Made by a program: the position numbers and the translations under genes
Shown: in pieces, positions 53,736-63,524 of the stretch
How positions within the stretch are numbered: the first letter of the stretch is position 1
Layout of the letters: every line of letters starts with the position of its first letter
The notes under the pieces: generated by a model
Databases searched by the model: none
Seen by the model: the letters and a program-made list of their open reading frames with translations, nothing else
What the model was told of the DNA's origin: nothing
NCBI RefSeq assembly: GCF_900660605.1
Contig: NZ_LR215024.1
Location: 372,001-436,000 of the forward strand
Length of the DNA stretch: 64,000 bases
DNA from: Mycoplasmopsis glycophila
GTDB lineage: Bacteria; Bacillota_I; Bacilli_A; Mycoplasmatales; Metamycoplasmataceae
Reading direction: 5' to 3'

Positions 53736-55142
53736 ATGGAAAACAATAAAAAGAAAAACCGAAAAAAATTAATTCTTGCTTCGCTATTAGGAATAGCTGT
53801 TACGGGTGCTATTATAACTCCGCCAGTTATTACTAAATATTATTATCAAAGTAAGCAAATTGAAAGTGATAACAAGTATTTTGAGCTTAATAATAAAGCA
53901 GTTAATTTAGAAAATGCTATTTATAAACTTGAAGAAAAGCAAACAAAAAAGGAAGAAGAAATCGCTTCTTTAAGAAATGAATTAGAAGCAGAAAAAAGCA
54001 AACTTAATAAAGCAAGAGCTAAATTGCGTATTTTAGTTGGAAGCGAAGACGAGAATTTTGACTTTGGAGCTAATGGTGAAAACGCATTAAACGGTTCGCT
54101 TGTGAAAGAATTAAGAAGAGATATTGCCGAAAAAGAAGAAACTATTCGCCTATTAGAAATAGATTTGGAAGAGTTAAAAGATGCTTATAGTGAATTAGAA
54201 AGAGAAATAGAAGAAAAAGAAAGCAAAGTTGCTTCAATTATTAAAATAAATATAGATAAAAACATTGCTATCGCTTCTTTATTAGAATACCGGAAAGCAA
54301 TCAAGGAATTTGCTCTTTTAACAAACTCTATGAAATAGAAAAATAGTGCTTTTGTTGATAATTTATTTCCTACTTTCACAAAGGTAATGGGAATATATGA
54401 AAGTAATTCAAGTTTATATGTAGAACATCAAAACGATATAATAAAAGACATTTTGTGAATATCTCTTGACAGCGAACAATACATAAGACTTTTAAATGGT
54501 GAAACAATTGAGCGAGAAAAAGATTATTGAAGTAGCGGCGATTATTTTGTTGATATTGATTTTTTTTCAACAATTTCTTTACCTTATGCTTATGATAATT
54601 TTGATGGTGTTGTACCTAAATACAACATCTCTTATAATGAAATTTTGAATTTAAGTGACGAAGAATATATAGAATTTTTCTTTAATAATGAAAACTTAAT
54701 TGACGAAAACTATAATGAACAAATTAAGCTTCTTAATTACATAAAAGATAAAGTAAATTTAAATATAAAGTTACTTAATGATAGTTTAAAACTAGTTTTA
54801 GAAATATACAAAAAAAGAAATGAAGCATATGTTAAATATCTTTACTTGCTAATGAATTCATTATCATTTCTTACAGGTGCTTGATATCAAAATCCACCTA
54901 TAATGAGAGAAGATATGGACGACGAAGCATATGAAAACCAAATTTCTGCTATCGAAAATGGGCCTTTATATAAACTTAAAAATCAAATTGCTAACTTGGA
55001 AGAAAGATTTAATAAAGCGAAAGAAAAAATTAATGAATTAACCGGAAGCGAAGACGAGAATTTTGAAGCAGGTGAAAATGGTGAAAATGCTAAACCTGGT
55101 TCATTAATTTATAGATTAAGAAACAAAAATCAAGACAACTAG
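53736..55142 (+). pseudogene. Coiled-coil membrane protein with GENGENA modules, amber-interrupted
   Basis: It begins MENNKKKNRKKLILASLLGIAVTGAIITPP, a basic start and one membrane helix. A long coiled coil follows, then the module LVGSEDENFDFGANGENALNGSL at ~residues 100-122. TAG at 54336-54338 follows TNSMK. The same frame then continues KNSAFVDNLF... for another 268 residues, closely matching the next gene, where the site is GAG (TNSIKEKNTNFVDNLF). A second module (LTGSEDENFEAGENGENAKPGSL) closes the frame at 55140-55142. So a single G-to-T change splits it, leaving a 200-aa product. The second part has no ribosome site. It is a truncated paralogue of the 1035-aa neighbour and carries the shared leader. 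Confidence 0.75.
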
Positions 55143-55192
55143 TTAATTTAAAAAAATATTGATAACTTAAACTTACCACAGGAGATATAAAA

Positions 55193-58100
55193 ATGGAAAA
55201 GAATAAAAAGAAAAATAGAAAGAAGCTAATTTTAGCTTCAATATTAGGTATGGGAGTAGCTGGTGCTATTATCATACCACCGCTCCTTATGAAACATTGT
55301 TCTCAAATTAAGCAAATTGAAAGTGATAAAAAACAAATTCTAAATCTTAATATTGAAATAACTAATTTAGAAAATGCGGTTGATAATTTAAAAGCACAGT
55401 TAAGAGATAAAGAAGAACAAATTGCTTCTTTAAAAGATCAATTAGAAGCTGAAAGAAACAAACTTATCAAAGCAAGAGCTAAATTACTTATTTTAGTTGG
55501 AAGCGAAGACGAGAATTTTGATTTTGGTGCTAATGGTGAAAACGCATTAAACGGTTCCCTTGTTAATGAATTAAGAAGAGATATTGCCGAAAAAGAAGAA
55601 ACTATTCGCTTGTTAGAAATAGATTTAGCAGAATTACGTGATGCTTATAGTGAATTAGAAAGAGAATTAGAAGAAAAAGAACAGCAAAACCTTATGCTTC
55701 TTAATAAAATTGAAGACCTTATAGCAGAAAATAATCACAAGATTGCTATGCTAAATATGGAAATTTCATTTTTAGAAGGTGAAAATGATAAAAAAGACCA
55801 AATTATTGCTGAAAAAGAGCAGGAGATTGCTAATCTAAATAATCATATTGTGGATTTAAACAATACTATTACTGAAAGAGAAAATACAATCAAAGAAAAC
55901 GAAAAGCAAATAAGCACTCTTACAAAGCAAAGAGATATTGATAAAAAGGCGTTACTTAATTCTTTATTGGAATACCGCAAAGCAATCAAAGAGCTTGTTG
56001 CTTTAACAAATTCTATTAAAGAGAAAAACACAAACTTTGTCGATAATTTATTTACTGACTATAATGATTTATTAGAAGAAGAAAATAGTGATTTAGCAAA
56101 AATTATTAGTCTTAAAGTTAATCAAGGTGATTACACAAGACTTTTAAATGGTGAAACTCTTACTATTAATGATAATAAGCAAATTTCATTAAACTCTACT
56201 TATGATAATTTCGATACTCTTGAAGCTAAATATGAAATTCCTTATGATAAGTTCTTAAATTTAAGCGACGAACATTACAAAGAATTTTTCTTTAATGACG
56301 ATAATCTAATTAAAGAAAACTATGACGAACAAATTACATTGCTTAATCTTTTAAAAGATAAAGCAAATTCTAATGCTACTGTTCTTAATGATAGCTTATT
56401 CAAAATGTTAGAACTTAACAAGGAAAGAAATACCGAGCTTGTTAAATATATTAACCGGTTAATTGACCAAATCGAAAAACTCACAGGAGAAAGAATTAGT
56501 CCTTTAAAAGACTTTGGATCTAATGGTGAAAATGCTACTGGTGGAGTAATTCAAACACTTAAAAATCAAATTGCTAATTTAGAAGATAGATTTAACAAAG
56601 CAAAGCAAAAACTTAATGAATATGTTGGAAGCGAAGACGAGAATTTTGAAGCAGGCGAAAATGGTGAAAACGCATTAGCTAACTCATTGGTTGAAAGATT
56701 AAGAAGAGAAATAAATGATAAACAAACTATCATTTCACAAAAAGAAACTGAAATTAGAGAAAAAGATGCTGCTCTAAAACAAAAAGAACAAGAAATTTCT
56801 AATTTACAAACTCAAAATCAAGGACTTAACCAAGATTTAGAAAACAAGAAACAAGAAATTTCAAGACTTGAAACAACTAAAACTCAAAATGAAGCAAGAA
56901 TTAGCGAATTAGAAACTCAAAAAGCTAATTTAGAGCGTGAAAATGTTGAAAAAGACCAGAGTATAGCAACTTTAACAAGAGAAAAGCAGGAAGCTCTTGC
57001 GTTAGCGGAAGAATACAAACAAAAATATGAACGTGAAAGGGGGAATTCTGCTTCTAGTTCAACTGAATTAACTAACTATGAAGATAAGCTTTATGAATTA
57101 ACAGGAAGCAGAAATTGGTGATTTGATGTAGGAACAAATGGAGAAAATGCGCTTGCTGGTTCGTTAATTTATAGACTAAATCAAGACATTAAAGACAAAG
57201 ATGCTGAAATTAAAAAATTAAATGGTTTGATTATAGGGAAAGAAACTGCTAATGACGAGTATAAATTGAAATATGAAGCACTTAATGTTAAGAGTGTTGG
57301 ACAAATAACTAATACTTTTAACACAGATACTGTTTTCTTTAAAGCTGGTCACGAATGAGATACTGTTAAGTCACAATTCCAAAAATTTAATAGAACTAAT
57401 GAAGAAAGTTATAAAAACAACGCGCTTGCTTTTGATATGTATTTTGAAAATGAACGTCATTTTAACTTTCAAGATATTTATGAAGCATATAGAAAAGAAA
57501 ACAGAAAACAAGAAAAAGACACATACTTTCAATATTTTGTTTTAAACCCTAGGGACTTAGGTGGTTATTTAGGAGCAACAATAGGTATTGACCAGTGAGA
57601 AGCTTCAAGGTCTTACGCTTTGGACAATATTGATTATTCTTATGAAAGCTATCCAGGTGAAGCGAGAAGAAACATAGAAGATTATCACGACGAAAAAATC
57701 AACTCTATTATGTCTAAATCTCTTTTATTTAAATCAAGAATAAGTTTTAATCAAAGTTGAGAAAGTAGAAATTCAAATTTCTTATGTAATTTCAATAACG
57801 AAAAGAAAACACTAACTTATTCAAGTCTTCAATCAAAGGTTTATGATTACAATAGAACTGCTAATGAAATCACTAAAAAATATACAATAAGACAACTTAT
57901 TAGAATTCCAAAATCAAACGATGACCACGCTTTTACTTTTAGAGAAAGCGTTATCGAAATTCAATGAAAACCTAAAATTGAAATTTCTCGAAGCGGTAAT
58001 GATATTGTGTTTGAATTTTATGTTGTTCCATTAAGTATGACCACAAAATCAGGTGACGATAATTTAGTTAAGTTTGGTTTTTATCTTGCTGGTCAAAACG

Positions 58101-58300
58101 GTATTAGGAATTACCCTGTATATTCTTATACCGAAAGTTGAATGAGAGCAACAAATAAAAATATTGGAACAATTTCTTCTGCTGACGATGTTAGTTCATA
58201 TTTAGGTAGTGTTTTCTTACACGATAAAATAGCCGTTCCAAATGAATTTATAGATTACGGAGAAGCAATTCCTAGTTCAATGACTTTACAACTTAATTAA
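55193..58300 (+). CDS. Large membrane-anchored coiled-coil protein with four GENGENA modules
   Basis: The 1035-aa product has a basic start, one membrane helix (LILASILGMGVAGAIIIPPLL, residues ~11-31) and long coiled coils to ~residue 700. A C-terminal ~330-residue beta/aromatic domain includes FYVVPLSMTTKSGDDNLVKFGFYLAG. Four modules of the form 'L(V/T)G(S/E)...FxxGxNGENAxxGxLxxxLxxxI' interrupt the coils: at DNA ~55.49, ~56.48, ~56.62 and ~57.09 kb. TGA at 57119 is Trp (RNWWFDVG). The shared leader and GGAG precede the start. The N-in/C-out plan suggests a surface stalk with a head domain, perhaps for cell contact during transfer. No known family. Confidence 0.7.
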
Positions 58301-58315
58301 AACTCACTATAAAAC

Positions 58316-58364
58316 TTGACTTGTTATGTATAAATTGTTATAATTTTAATATATTAAAATTATA
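58316..58364 (+). promoter_or_regulatory. Consensus promoter overlapped by a 26-bp perfect palindrome
   Basis: TTGACT (58316-58321), a 17-base spacer and TATAAT (58339-58344) form an unusually good sigma-70 promoter. The palindrome, half-site TATAATTTTAATA, spans 58339-58364, covering the -10 and the expected transcription start. This placement is typical of a repressor operator. The promoter drives the transglutaminase-like gene at 58381. Confidence 0.7.
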
Positions 58365-58380
58365 AAATAAGGAATGTATT

Positions 58381-59874
58381 ATGAAAAAGTGAAAATGAAT
58401 TTTACCCTTAACATCGTTAGTTTTAGTATCTTCTTTATCTACTGGAATATATTTTGCAGTAAAAAAACATCAAGAGCAAAAACAAAAAGAAGAAAAAGTA
58501 AGACAAGAAACTATTAAAGAGCGTGAAAAAATATTTTTGGCCGCTTTTAATAAATATCAAGAAATAAAAAATAAAGACATTATGAGCGAAATTAAAGCAA
58601 AAATCATAATTCCTTTTAATAGTAAAATTCAAGAAAAAGTTGAAAGCTTTTGAGAAGAAAATTATGCTAAACTCCAAAACAAAGAATTAAGAGATTTTTA
58701 CTTAAAATGAAAAAATAAACTTTTGGAAGAATTTACTTTAAGAACAAATTATGAAAAAGAAACTTTATCATTTTCTTGAAATAACTATAACTTAAAGATG
58801 TTACAAAGTCTTTTTGAAAAGATAGATAACAGTTCTACAACTTTAAAAGAAAAATTAATACGTGAGAACGCAGAAAAATCTCTTATAAACCCTTACTTGA
58901 TTAACTCTGCTATTCCTTTATTTATGGAAATAAATTTTAATTCTTATTTTTATAAACCTGGTCAAAATCATTTTATAGATTATTCAAATGATTTAAACTT
59001 AAAAAAACGCAATATATCTATTGAGACAAATAATCGAAGCGAATGAATTAGTCCTAAAAAACAAGAATTAACTATTTTATATCAAGAATTCAACAGTGCT
59101 TTTGAAGAGTTTAAAAAAGATGCTTGAATTGTTGCTAATCAAGAAGATTTAGTTGATACAAGCAGCTGAAACTTGGAGCAAATTCCACTTTTTTATGAAT
59201 ACGATAATTATGAAAGAATTCAATTTATTTACAAAAAATTAAGATACTTATCATTAATTGAAATGAATAAAGAAAGCACAATCGAAGATAATAAACTAAC
59301 AGAAGAAGAAAGACGTATTCTTTATACTAAAATTAACGCAAAGAAACAAAAATATTTATCTTTACTTAAAAGCATTTTAGGAAGCATTGTATCTAAAAAA
59401 TGAGATTTAGAAAAAACCGTTAAAGCAATCGCTAAATATTTAATAATTAAAACTGATTATAAAATAAACGGAATATATGGTATGACTTTTCTAAGTTTAG
59501 AAGACGAAATAGCACATTTCATTTGCCAAGCTTATAGTGAATTTACTTATATGGGACTTAATTTACTTGGTTATAAAAATGTTGGTTTTGAAACTCGTTA
59601 TTACGATAAAAAAACAAAAGAATTAGTTCCACACGTTAATAACACTTATTTAATTGACGGAAAAACTTTTGTTATAGATGTTACTTTTGCTGATAAATAT
59701 TACACTAACGAACTAAATGAACCCGTTTCATTAAGCACAATAGTATCAATTAATAACAAAATTAATGAAGAAATCAATAAAGCTGTTTTAGTTCTTGTTA
59801 ATGATTATCTAAATACATATTCAATGTATATTGGTAAATCATATGAAGATAACACCGAAATTTACATTTCATAA
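58381..59874 (+). CDS. Membrane-anchored transglutaminase-like protein
   Basis: The 497-aa protein starts MKKWKWILPLTSLVLVSSLSTGIYFAV, an uncleaved anchor or signal with no lipobox Cys, followed by charged coiled coil. The C-terminal ~130 residues match the transglutaminase-like (papain-type) core. A Cys sits in EIAHFICQAYSEFTYMGLNLLG (Cys382), a His in LVPHVNNTYLIDGK (His418) and an Asp in TFVIDVTFAD (Asp433). Spacings of 36 and 15 residues fit the C-H-D triad and 'HawN.v.idg.w..vD.t' pattern. It could be a surface cysteine peptidase or cross-linking enzyme. Many TGA-Trp codons. It has its own strong promoter within the element. Confidence 0.6.
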
Positions 59875-59911
59875 CATATTTAAGATTTAACATTTGTTTG
59901 AAGAAACATTA

Positions 59912-59982
59912 AAAACTTAAACTTACCACAGCATAAGCATTTTGTTCAAAATATACCTTATTTTTGATAAGGTCTTTTGAAC
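59912..59982 (+). ncRNA. Structured leader copy 1 (shared core plus hairpin)
   Basis: The core CTTAAACTTACCACAG (59916-59931) runs into CATAAGCATTTTG and a two-tier hairpin: GTTCAAAA (59944-59951) with TTTTGAAC (59975-59982), and CCTTAT (59956-59961) with ATAAGG (59967-59972). An alternative small hairpin ATTTTG-TT-CAAAAT competes with the first arm. The first ~52 bases recur exactly 180 bases downstream. Confidence 0.6.
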
Positions 59983-60035
59983 ATATTAACTCTTATATAT
60001 TAAGCTTAAAAACTAACACAAGCAAAGGAGTAAAT

Positions 60036-60074
60036 ATGGAAAAGAAAAAAGCAAGAGCATCACCCTTGCTTTAA
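60036..60074 (+). CDS. 12-codon ORF, possible leader peptide
   Basis: ATG GAA AAG ... CTT TAA encodes MEKKKARASPLL with a strong AAAGGAG site eight bases upstream. A degenerate leader (CTTAAAAACTAACACAAGC) precedes it. Its coding sequence itself folds: AAAGCAAG pairs with CTTGCTTT. A translated hairpin of this size between two copies of a structured repeat suggests an attenuator, but it may be a decayed gene start. Confidence 0.35.
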   Translation: MEKKKARASPLL

Positions 60075-60091
60075 TGGTATGTTTGAAAATT

Positions 60092-60163
60092 AAAACTTAA
60101 ACTTACCACAGCATAAGCATTTTGTTCAAAATATACCTTATTTATTATATAAGGTTTTTGAAC
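60092..60163 (+). ncRNA. Structured leader copy 2 (shared core plus hairpin)
   Basis: Same as the copy 180 bases upstream: core at 60096-60111, GTTCAAAA (60124-60131) with TTTTGAAC (60156-60163), CCTTAT (60136-60141) with ATAAGG (60149-60154). The loop between the inner arms differs from copy 1, yet both stems are intact. That supports selection on structure. Confidence 0.6.
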
Positions 60164-60217
60164 ACATTCCAAACAAAAACAACATTTATATCGTTCTTAA
60201 TTTAGTAGAAAATGAAA

Positions 60218-60273
60218 AGAAAACCCTTAACTTATTTATAGCAAGTAAATAAGTTTTATTCTTTTGGTTTTCT
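60218..60273 (+). ncRNA. Long stem-loop upstream of the RHH gene
   Basis: AGAAAACC (60218-60225) pairs with GGTTTTCT (60266-60273), and inside it AACTTATTTA (60229-60238) pairs with TAAATAAGTT (60246-60255) around a seven-base loop. It lies ~60 bases before the RHH gene. It may be a terminator/attenuator or stability element. Between 59875 and 60331 no larger gene is visible. Confidence 0.5.
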
Positions 60274-60331
60274 ATAATAATTCTTAACAAATTTTAATAA
60301 CAATTAATAAAAGAAATTTTAGGGGGTAATC

Positions 60332-60487
60332 ATTATTAAAAGAAAGAATAATAAGGTAATAATTACTTTTTCAACAAGTCCTAAAATTAGAGACGAAATA
60401 TCTAAATATATCTTTGATAAAGCAGATATTTACTCTCGTTCCGAAATCATTAATCAAGCAATTATTAAGTTCATTTCGAAAAAATAA
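60332..60487 (+). CDS. Ribbon-helix-helix DNA-binding protein, apparent ATT start
   Basis: About 50 residues, IIKRKNNKVIITFSTSPKIRDEISKYIF...YSRSEIINQAIIKFISKK. This fits the Arc/CopG fold: beta strand 'KVIITFS', helix, turn 'YSRSE', helix 'IINQAIIKFI'. The frame is closed upstream by TAG 60320-60322 and contains no ATG, GTG or TTG before the strand. The only starts are ATC/ATT codons at 60329, 60332 or 60335, with a good AGGGGG site five to eight bases ahead of the ATTs. ATT starts are allowed in the mycoplasma code. Its stop shares a base with the next gene's ATG. A likely autoregulator of the element. Confidence 0.6.
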   Translation: MIKRKNNKVIITFSTSPKIRDEISKYIFDKADIYSRSEIINQAIIKFISKK

Positions 60488-61853
60488 TGAAATGAAAATA
60501 CTTAAAGTCAATTGCTTTTTTACCAGTTATTTTGCTTTCAAGCTCTTGTTCAACTAATTATCTTGTGAAAGATAATAATAAAGCCGTTAAAAAGACACAA
60601 AAAATCAACTTTTATACAAATAACATAGACGATACGATAGCAACCTTTCATAATATTCAGTATCTTGATAACACTAACTTTATAAATGCTTTTGAAAAAG
60701 AAGAAACTAATAATGATTACTACTTTTATAATCAAAAGACATTAGACGATTTTAATCAGCAAAAACTTATCAGTCCTTTCAAACTTACAAAGAGCATTCG
60801 TGATTATTTTGATTTTGATAAGACGAACATTGACTTTGAGCTTTGGAAAGATAAGTTATGAGAATTTAAAGTTAAAACAACTGAATTTTTAAGTGTATGA
60901 AGAAACGAAGAGATTGATAGAAATTTACCGTTTGATAAAATAGGAAGATTATTTGGTCAAATGTTCTTCTGTATTGGTCCAGCAAAGTTAAAGTCTTTCA
61001 ATTTTACTCTCCTTGAACAAATCACTCATAATTACATTCAAAATTTAAACTCCTTTTATAAAACTAATTTTGTCTCATTAAATGATTTTCCTAAAAATAC
61101 TCCTTATTTTCAAAGTGTCCTTTTTTATCTCTCCTTATTAAACGACCAACTTTTATATTTAGAAGCAGATAACCATACTTTCTTATTTTTATCAAATGAA
61201 ACAGAAATTGATAGTTTTGAGTATATTAGCTACAATCAAATCGTTTTATACCTTAAAAGAATTTATTTTGAAATTGTCTATACATTTGATTATTTACACA
61301 TCATAAACAAGCTTTTAACTAACTTTTATAGTCCAAACCTTGATACAGAACAAGATGTTATAAGAGCAAAAGAAATGCCGAGAGATTTAGGTATCTTTTT
61401 CTTGTTCATAAACAACAAAAGGAACTTGCTAATTTCTATGAAAATTGAAGAGAAAAACTTTATAAAGTGATTGATCCAAATTACTTTTTTGGTTATGTTT
61501 TCAATTTAGATAGCAAGGAAAAACTAATTAGCATTGATATTGATAAAAATGCTATCGGTATTGAAGATACTTACAATTCACTTGATTTTATCAATTGAAT
61601 ATACAAGCTTGAAAACAGCAATTTAACAAAAATCTTTGAAATGATTTTAGAACAAACAGATTATCAAAAAACGACTTTTTGAGAAAAGATTATTACTAAT
61701 CACAATCGAAAATACGAGTTATTAAAACTATATTTAGAAATGAATTTTGAAGAAAATACTAACAATAATTCATTTTGAAAATTTAAACAAAAATTTATTG
61801 AAAGTCTTCAATTAGACTATCACTGACGACTTGAAGACGGAAAGGAATTATAA
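60487..61853 (+). pseudogene. Transfer-region lipoprotein, one frameshift
   Basis: It begins MKWKYLKSIAFLPVILLSSSCSTN, a signal peptide with lipobox LSSSC, so a surface lipoprotein. The first frame runs ~302 residues to MPRDLGIF and then degenerates (stop shortly after 61470). The reading that makes sense continues in the next frame as LVHKQQKELANFYENWREKLYKVIDPNYFFGYVFNLDSKEK to TAA 61851-61853. The switch is at a five-T run (61396-61400); six T would join the frames into ~455 aa. TGA codons are Trp. It overlaps the RHH gene and precedes the pilin-like gene, the position of a T4SS-associated lipoprotein. Confidence 0.65.
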
Positions 61854-61855
61854 AA

Positions 61856-62158
61856 ATGAATAATTCAGCCGCAGGGAGCAACACACTAACAAAAGCAGCG
61901 GAAATAATAAGTGGTCAAAGCAGCGACCTTAAAGGTGCGCTTAATATCTTATTTACATCTGTTGGTTTAATTGTGCTTGTTGGACTTGGTATATTCTTTA
62001 TCATTATGTATTTTGTAAAGCAAGTAGGTTTAAAAGGCGATAATGCCGACCAACACAAAGTTGAAGCAGCGAAAAAGAACTTAAAAAATGGTTTATTATG
62101 TTTATTTTTAGCAATTTGTTGGGTTTCACTATTACAAATAATATTTAATTTAGCATAA
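61856..62158 (+). CDS. Small two-helix membrane protein, pilin/VirB2-like
   Basis: The 100-aa protein has a polar N-terminus (MNNSAAGSNTLTKAAEIISGQ), a first helix NILFTSVGLIVLVGLGIFFIIMYFV, a charged loop (KQVGLKGDNADQHKVEAAKKNLKNG) and a second helix LLCLFLAICWVSLLQIIFNLA. Two helices with a short basic loop and position just before a VirB6-like gene match VirB2/TrbC-type conjugation subunits. No sequence signature proves this. It lies two bases after the lipoprotein stop. Confidence 0.5.
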   Translation: MNNSAAGSNTLTKAAEIISGQSSDLKGALNILFTSVGLIVLVGLGIFFIIMYFVKQVGLKGDNADQHKVEAAKKNLKNGLLCLFLAICWVSLLQIIFNLA

Positions 62159-62166
62159 GGGACAAA

Positions 62167-63399
62167 ATGATTTTTGACGGTATATTCTATTTTATTTTTC
62201 AAGCATTTTGAACTCCGGTTCGCTTATGTCTTTTGTTTTTCCATTGAATACAAGAAATATTTATTGGTGTTTCTAATGAACTACCTTTTTATGTATTATT
62301 TGGTGTTAAAAGCGAAAATTTATTAAGTGGTGGAGTTTCTGTTCCACCGCTTTTTCTTCGCTTTATCTTCACAAGCTTTATCTTGCTTTTTATCTTTTTA
62401 ATATTTCAAGCAATTAAGGGTTATAAAAAAGAAAACCCTGAACCTTTTGTTAATATGTGAAAGAATGCTTTCAAACATTACTTATTCTTTCTTTTCTTTA
62501 TTTGAATATTAGCATTATTTATGTTTGGTCTAAAATGACTTATTTTAGTAATGTATGACGGTGATACGCTCGCAATTGACCAAGAGATATTTAAAGCAAT
62601 CAAACCAGAAGAAATAGACGATAGCTACTGAGAAAATGTAATTGAAAATGGTTACTCGATCGATTTTGATACATATACATTAATTAAAAGCGGAACATCA
62701 CTTATTCTCGTTTCTTATATTGGTGTTATTGTTCCAACTATTCTTTTTGCTTTTACTTTGCTTTCAGTTATCATAAAATGTTTTGAAATTCTTTATATGT
62801 TCATATTAAGTCCTTGAATTCACGCTTATTCTATTATTGATAATGGTAAAGTAATGAAAAAATGGTGAGCAATGTTCTTCTCGAAATTTATGACCATTAT
62901 CTTATACCCTGTTGTAATACAAATTTATGTCTTTTTCATTAATAGGACTTTGTCTTATTGAGATACAAATGACGGCGGAACAATTTCACATACATTTATG
63001 AAAATCATAATTTTAATTGCTGCTACTTTATCAATCAATGGTGCTGGAATTATAACAACTGCTTTCTTTGGTGATAATCTTTCAGCACGCGAAGGAATTC
63101 AACAAATTTCTCAAATTAGACAATTAGGAGCAGCAACAATGGGAGCTGGAGCTCTTGCTTACGGAATAGCTAAAAAAACTGGTGTTGGTGTATTGAAAGC
63201 TAAAAGCGGAGTTGGAATGGCCGCGCGTGGTGGAGCAAATTTAGTGCGAAACTTTGGTTCTGTCTCGCAAGGAGTTAAAGGAGCATTTAGTAAATTTAGT
63301 GAAGCAAGTAAAAATATTCAATCATTAGATATGAATAAAAATATGGAATGGCCGCAAGATTACATAAAGAAAGTGGAAGAAGATTATTTAAAGATTTAA
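62167..63399 (+). CDS. TrbL/VirB6-like polytopic conjugation protein
   Basis: The 410-aa product has about six transmembrane segments (residues ~10-30, 60-85, 100-130, 180-215, 240-265, 280-300). A Gly/Ala-rich cytoplasmic tail follows (QLGAATMGAGALAYGIAKKTGVGVLKAKSGVGMAARGG), the plan of TrbL/VirB6 channel proteins. At a five-A run (63337-63341) the tail appears to change frame. One more A would give KKYGMAARLHKESGRRLFKDLKQTFSTPFKDANQKFAKRQE... to TAA 63513-63515, echoing the earlier GMAARGG motif. As read, the protein ends WPQDYIKKVEEDYLKI. TGA-Trp codons are many. Confidence 0.65.
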
Positions 63400-63524
63400 A
63401 ACAAACTTTCTCAACTCCATTTAAAGACGCTAACCAAAAATTCGCAAAAAGACAAGAAACATCAAGCAAACTACTCGACAAACTTAACCAAATGAAAGAC
63501 AACTTAAAAAATTAAGGAGCATAA

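Larger units (their letters stand above)
49506..55184 (+). repeat. Eight copies of a 19-base leader element before cargo genes
   Basis: The sequence CTTAAACTTACCACAGGAG, or a version with changes only at its first bases, occurs at 50556, 51061, 51568, 52120, 52630, 53709 and 55166. A variant without the GGAG tail (CTTAAACTTACCACAAACAAG...) is at 49506. Each lies 5-10 bases before a start codon, so its GGAG is the ribosome site; the 15 bases upstream of GGAG are conserved beyond what translation needs. Two more cores occur at 59916 and 60096 without GGAG. It precedes unrelated genes (coiled-coil proteins as well as the paralogue array), so it did not spread only by gene duplication. Probable shared operator or mRNA leader. 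Confidence 0.85.

Noticed and set aside
50556-55184. Evenly repeated leader element as a CRISPR array
   Set aside because: Intervals are whole protein-coding genes of ~480-550 bases and larger, not short unique spacers, and no cas genes are present.
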